A stretch of DNA of 6,053 nt, from positions 1 to 6,053 of the forward strand of contig SXSP01000024.1 in assembly GCA_005792225.1 (NCBI GenBank), in the 5' to 3' direction. The position numbers and the translations under genes are program-made. The notes beneath the pieces are model-generated. The model was not told where the DNA came from and did no database searches. It was given only the letters and a program-made list of their open reading frames with translations. This document shows, piece by piece, positions 5,883-6,053 of this stretch; positions within the stretch are counted from its first letter, which is position 1; each line of letters opens with the position of its first letter. This DNA is from Bdellovibrionales bacterium (GTDB taxonomy: Bacteria > Bdellovibrionota > Bdellovibrionia > Bdellovibrionales > JAMPXM01).

Positions 5883-6053
5883 TCACGATGCGAACTTTTG
5901 AACCGCGAGTTTCAGCTGATCCGCCCCCGTGGCGAGACCCTTGGTCTCCTTCGCGATCGAATCCGACGCCGCCGCCGATTTCTCGGTGGCATCCGCGATT
6001 TGGTGAATCGCGGTCGCGACGTCACGGGCTGTTGTCTGCTGCTCCTGAGTTGC
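5883..6053 (-). CDS. Methyl-accepting chemotaxis protein, C-terminal 56 residues (cut by window edge)
   Basis: The leftward frame enters at 6053 and ends at TGA (5885-5883). The translated tail is Ala-, Gln- and Glu-rich with a heptad rhythm: EQQTTARDVATAIHQIADAT, then a stretch with KSAAASDSIAKE, and LATGADQLKLAVQKFAS at the end. This is how receptor C-terminal methylation helices finish, with the hydrophobic L..AV..F closing motif. No NWETF-like pentapeptide tether follows, so CheR would have to bind the helices directly. Sensor, membrane segments and signalling tip lie outside the window, so the ligand cannot be guessed. The gene is followed after six bases by cheR and is likely the natural substrate of CheR and CheD here. 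Confidence 0.88.
   Translation of the reverse strand, partial: ATQEQQTTARDVATAIHQIADATEKSAAASDSIAKETKGLATGADQLKLAVQKFAS

Noticed and set aside
1..6053. A defence system, mobile element, CRISPR array or toxin-antitoxin pair
   Set aside because: No transposase, integrase, nuclease, repeat-spacer pattern or paired small toxin genes are visible. The helix-turn-helix genes match a regulator family, and the rest is signalling and chemotaxis.

Overview
The window looks like a chromosomal stretch from a Bdellovibrio-like bacterium (Bdellovibrionota/Oligoflexia) or a close relative. The main clue is two genes whose N-termini carry the NPRYSLxAFA...HPSALSR helix-turn-helix signature of the TIGR02147 group, which I know mainly from Bdellovibrio-type predators and Fibrobacter. 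Base composition is moderate, with a slight GC excess judged by eye. Assignment to a lineage is inference; no rRNA or other phylogenetic marker is present.

Left part (1-2708). A PAS-containing sensor histidine kinase runs leftward off the window edge (start at 835). A 124-bp spacer with a possible leftward promoter and a TTGA/TCAA dyad separates it from a divergent rightward gene (960-1706), a TIGR02147-type helix-turn-helix head fused to a PAS domain. That gene converges on a leftward SAM-dependent O-methyltransferase (1738-2415). A spacer of about 290 bp (2416-2708) follows. It contains no gene, but holds two abutting perfect palindromes (2524-2538 and 2539-2550), an ACGTCA/TGACGT inverted repeat and a TTGAT/ATCAA dyad. 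It leads into a second, short rightward TIGR02147-type gene (2709-3041) that consists of little more than the helix-turn-helix head.

Right part (3049-6053). A tight leftward chemotaxis operon is read in the order mcp (only the last 56 codons present), cheR, cheD, and a 500-residue protein made of three CheW domains in series. Gaps are 6, 9 and 8 bp. The ribosome binding sites of cheD and of the CheW gene overlap the preceding stop codons, which suggests translational coupling. CheR (methyltransferase) and CheD (glutamine deamidase) should both act on the receptor made from the same transcript, and the triple CheW protein should link receptors to a CheA kinase encoded elsewhere. No cheA, cheY, cheB or cheC is visible.

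The points that go beyond routine annotation are the two TIGR02147 heads with non-standard C-termini (one with PAS, one with nothing), the triple CheW adaptor, the double palindrome at 2524-2550, and the loss of an obvious catalytic threonine next to the CheD cysteine. No tRNA, rRNA, CRISPR array, insertion sequence or convincing intrinsic terminator was found.
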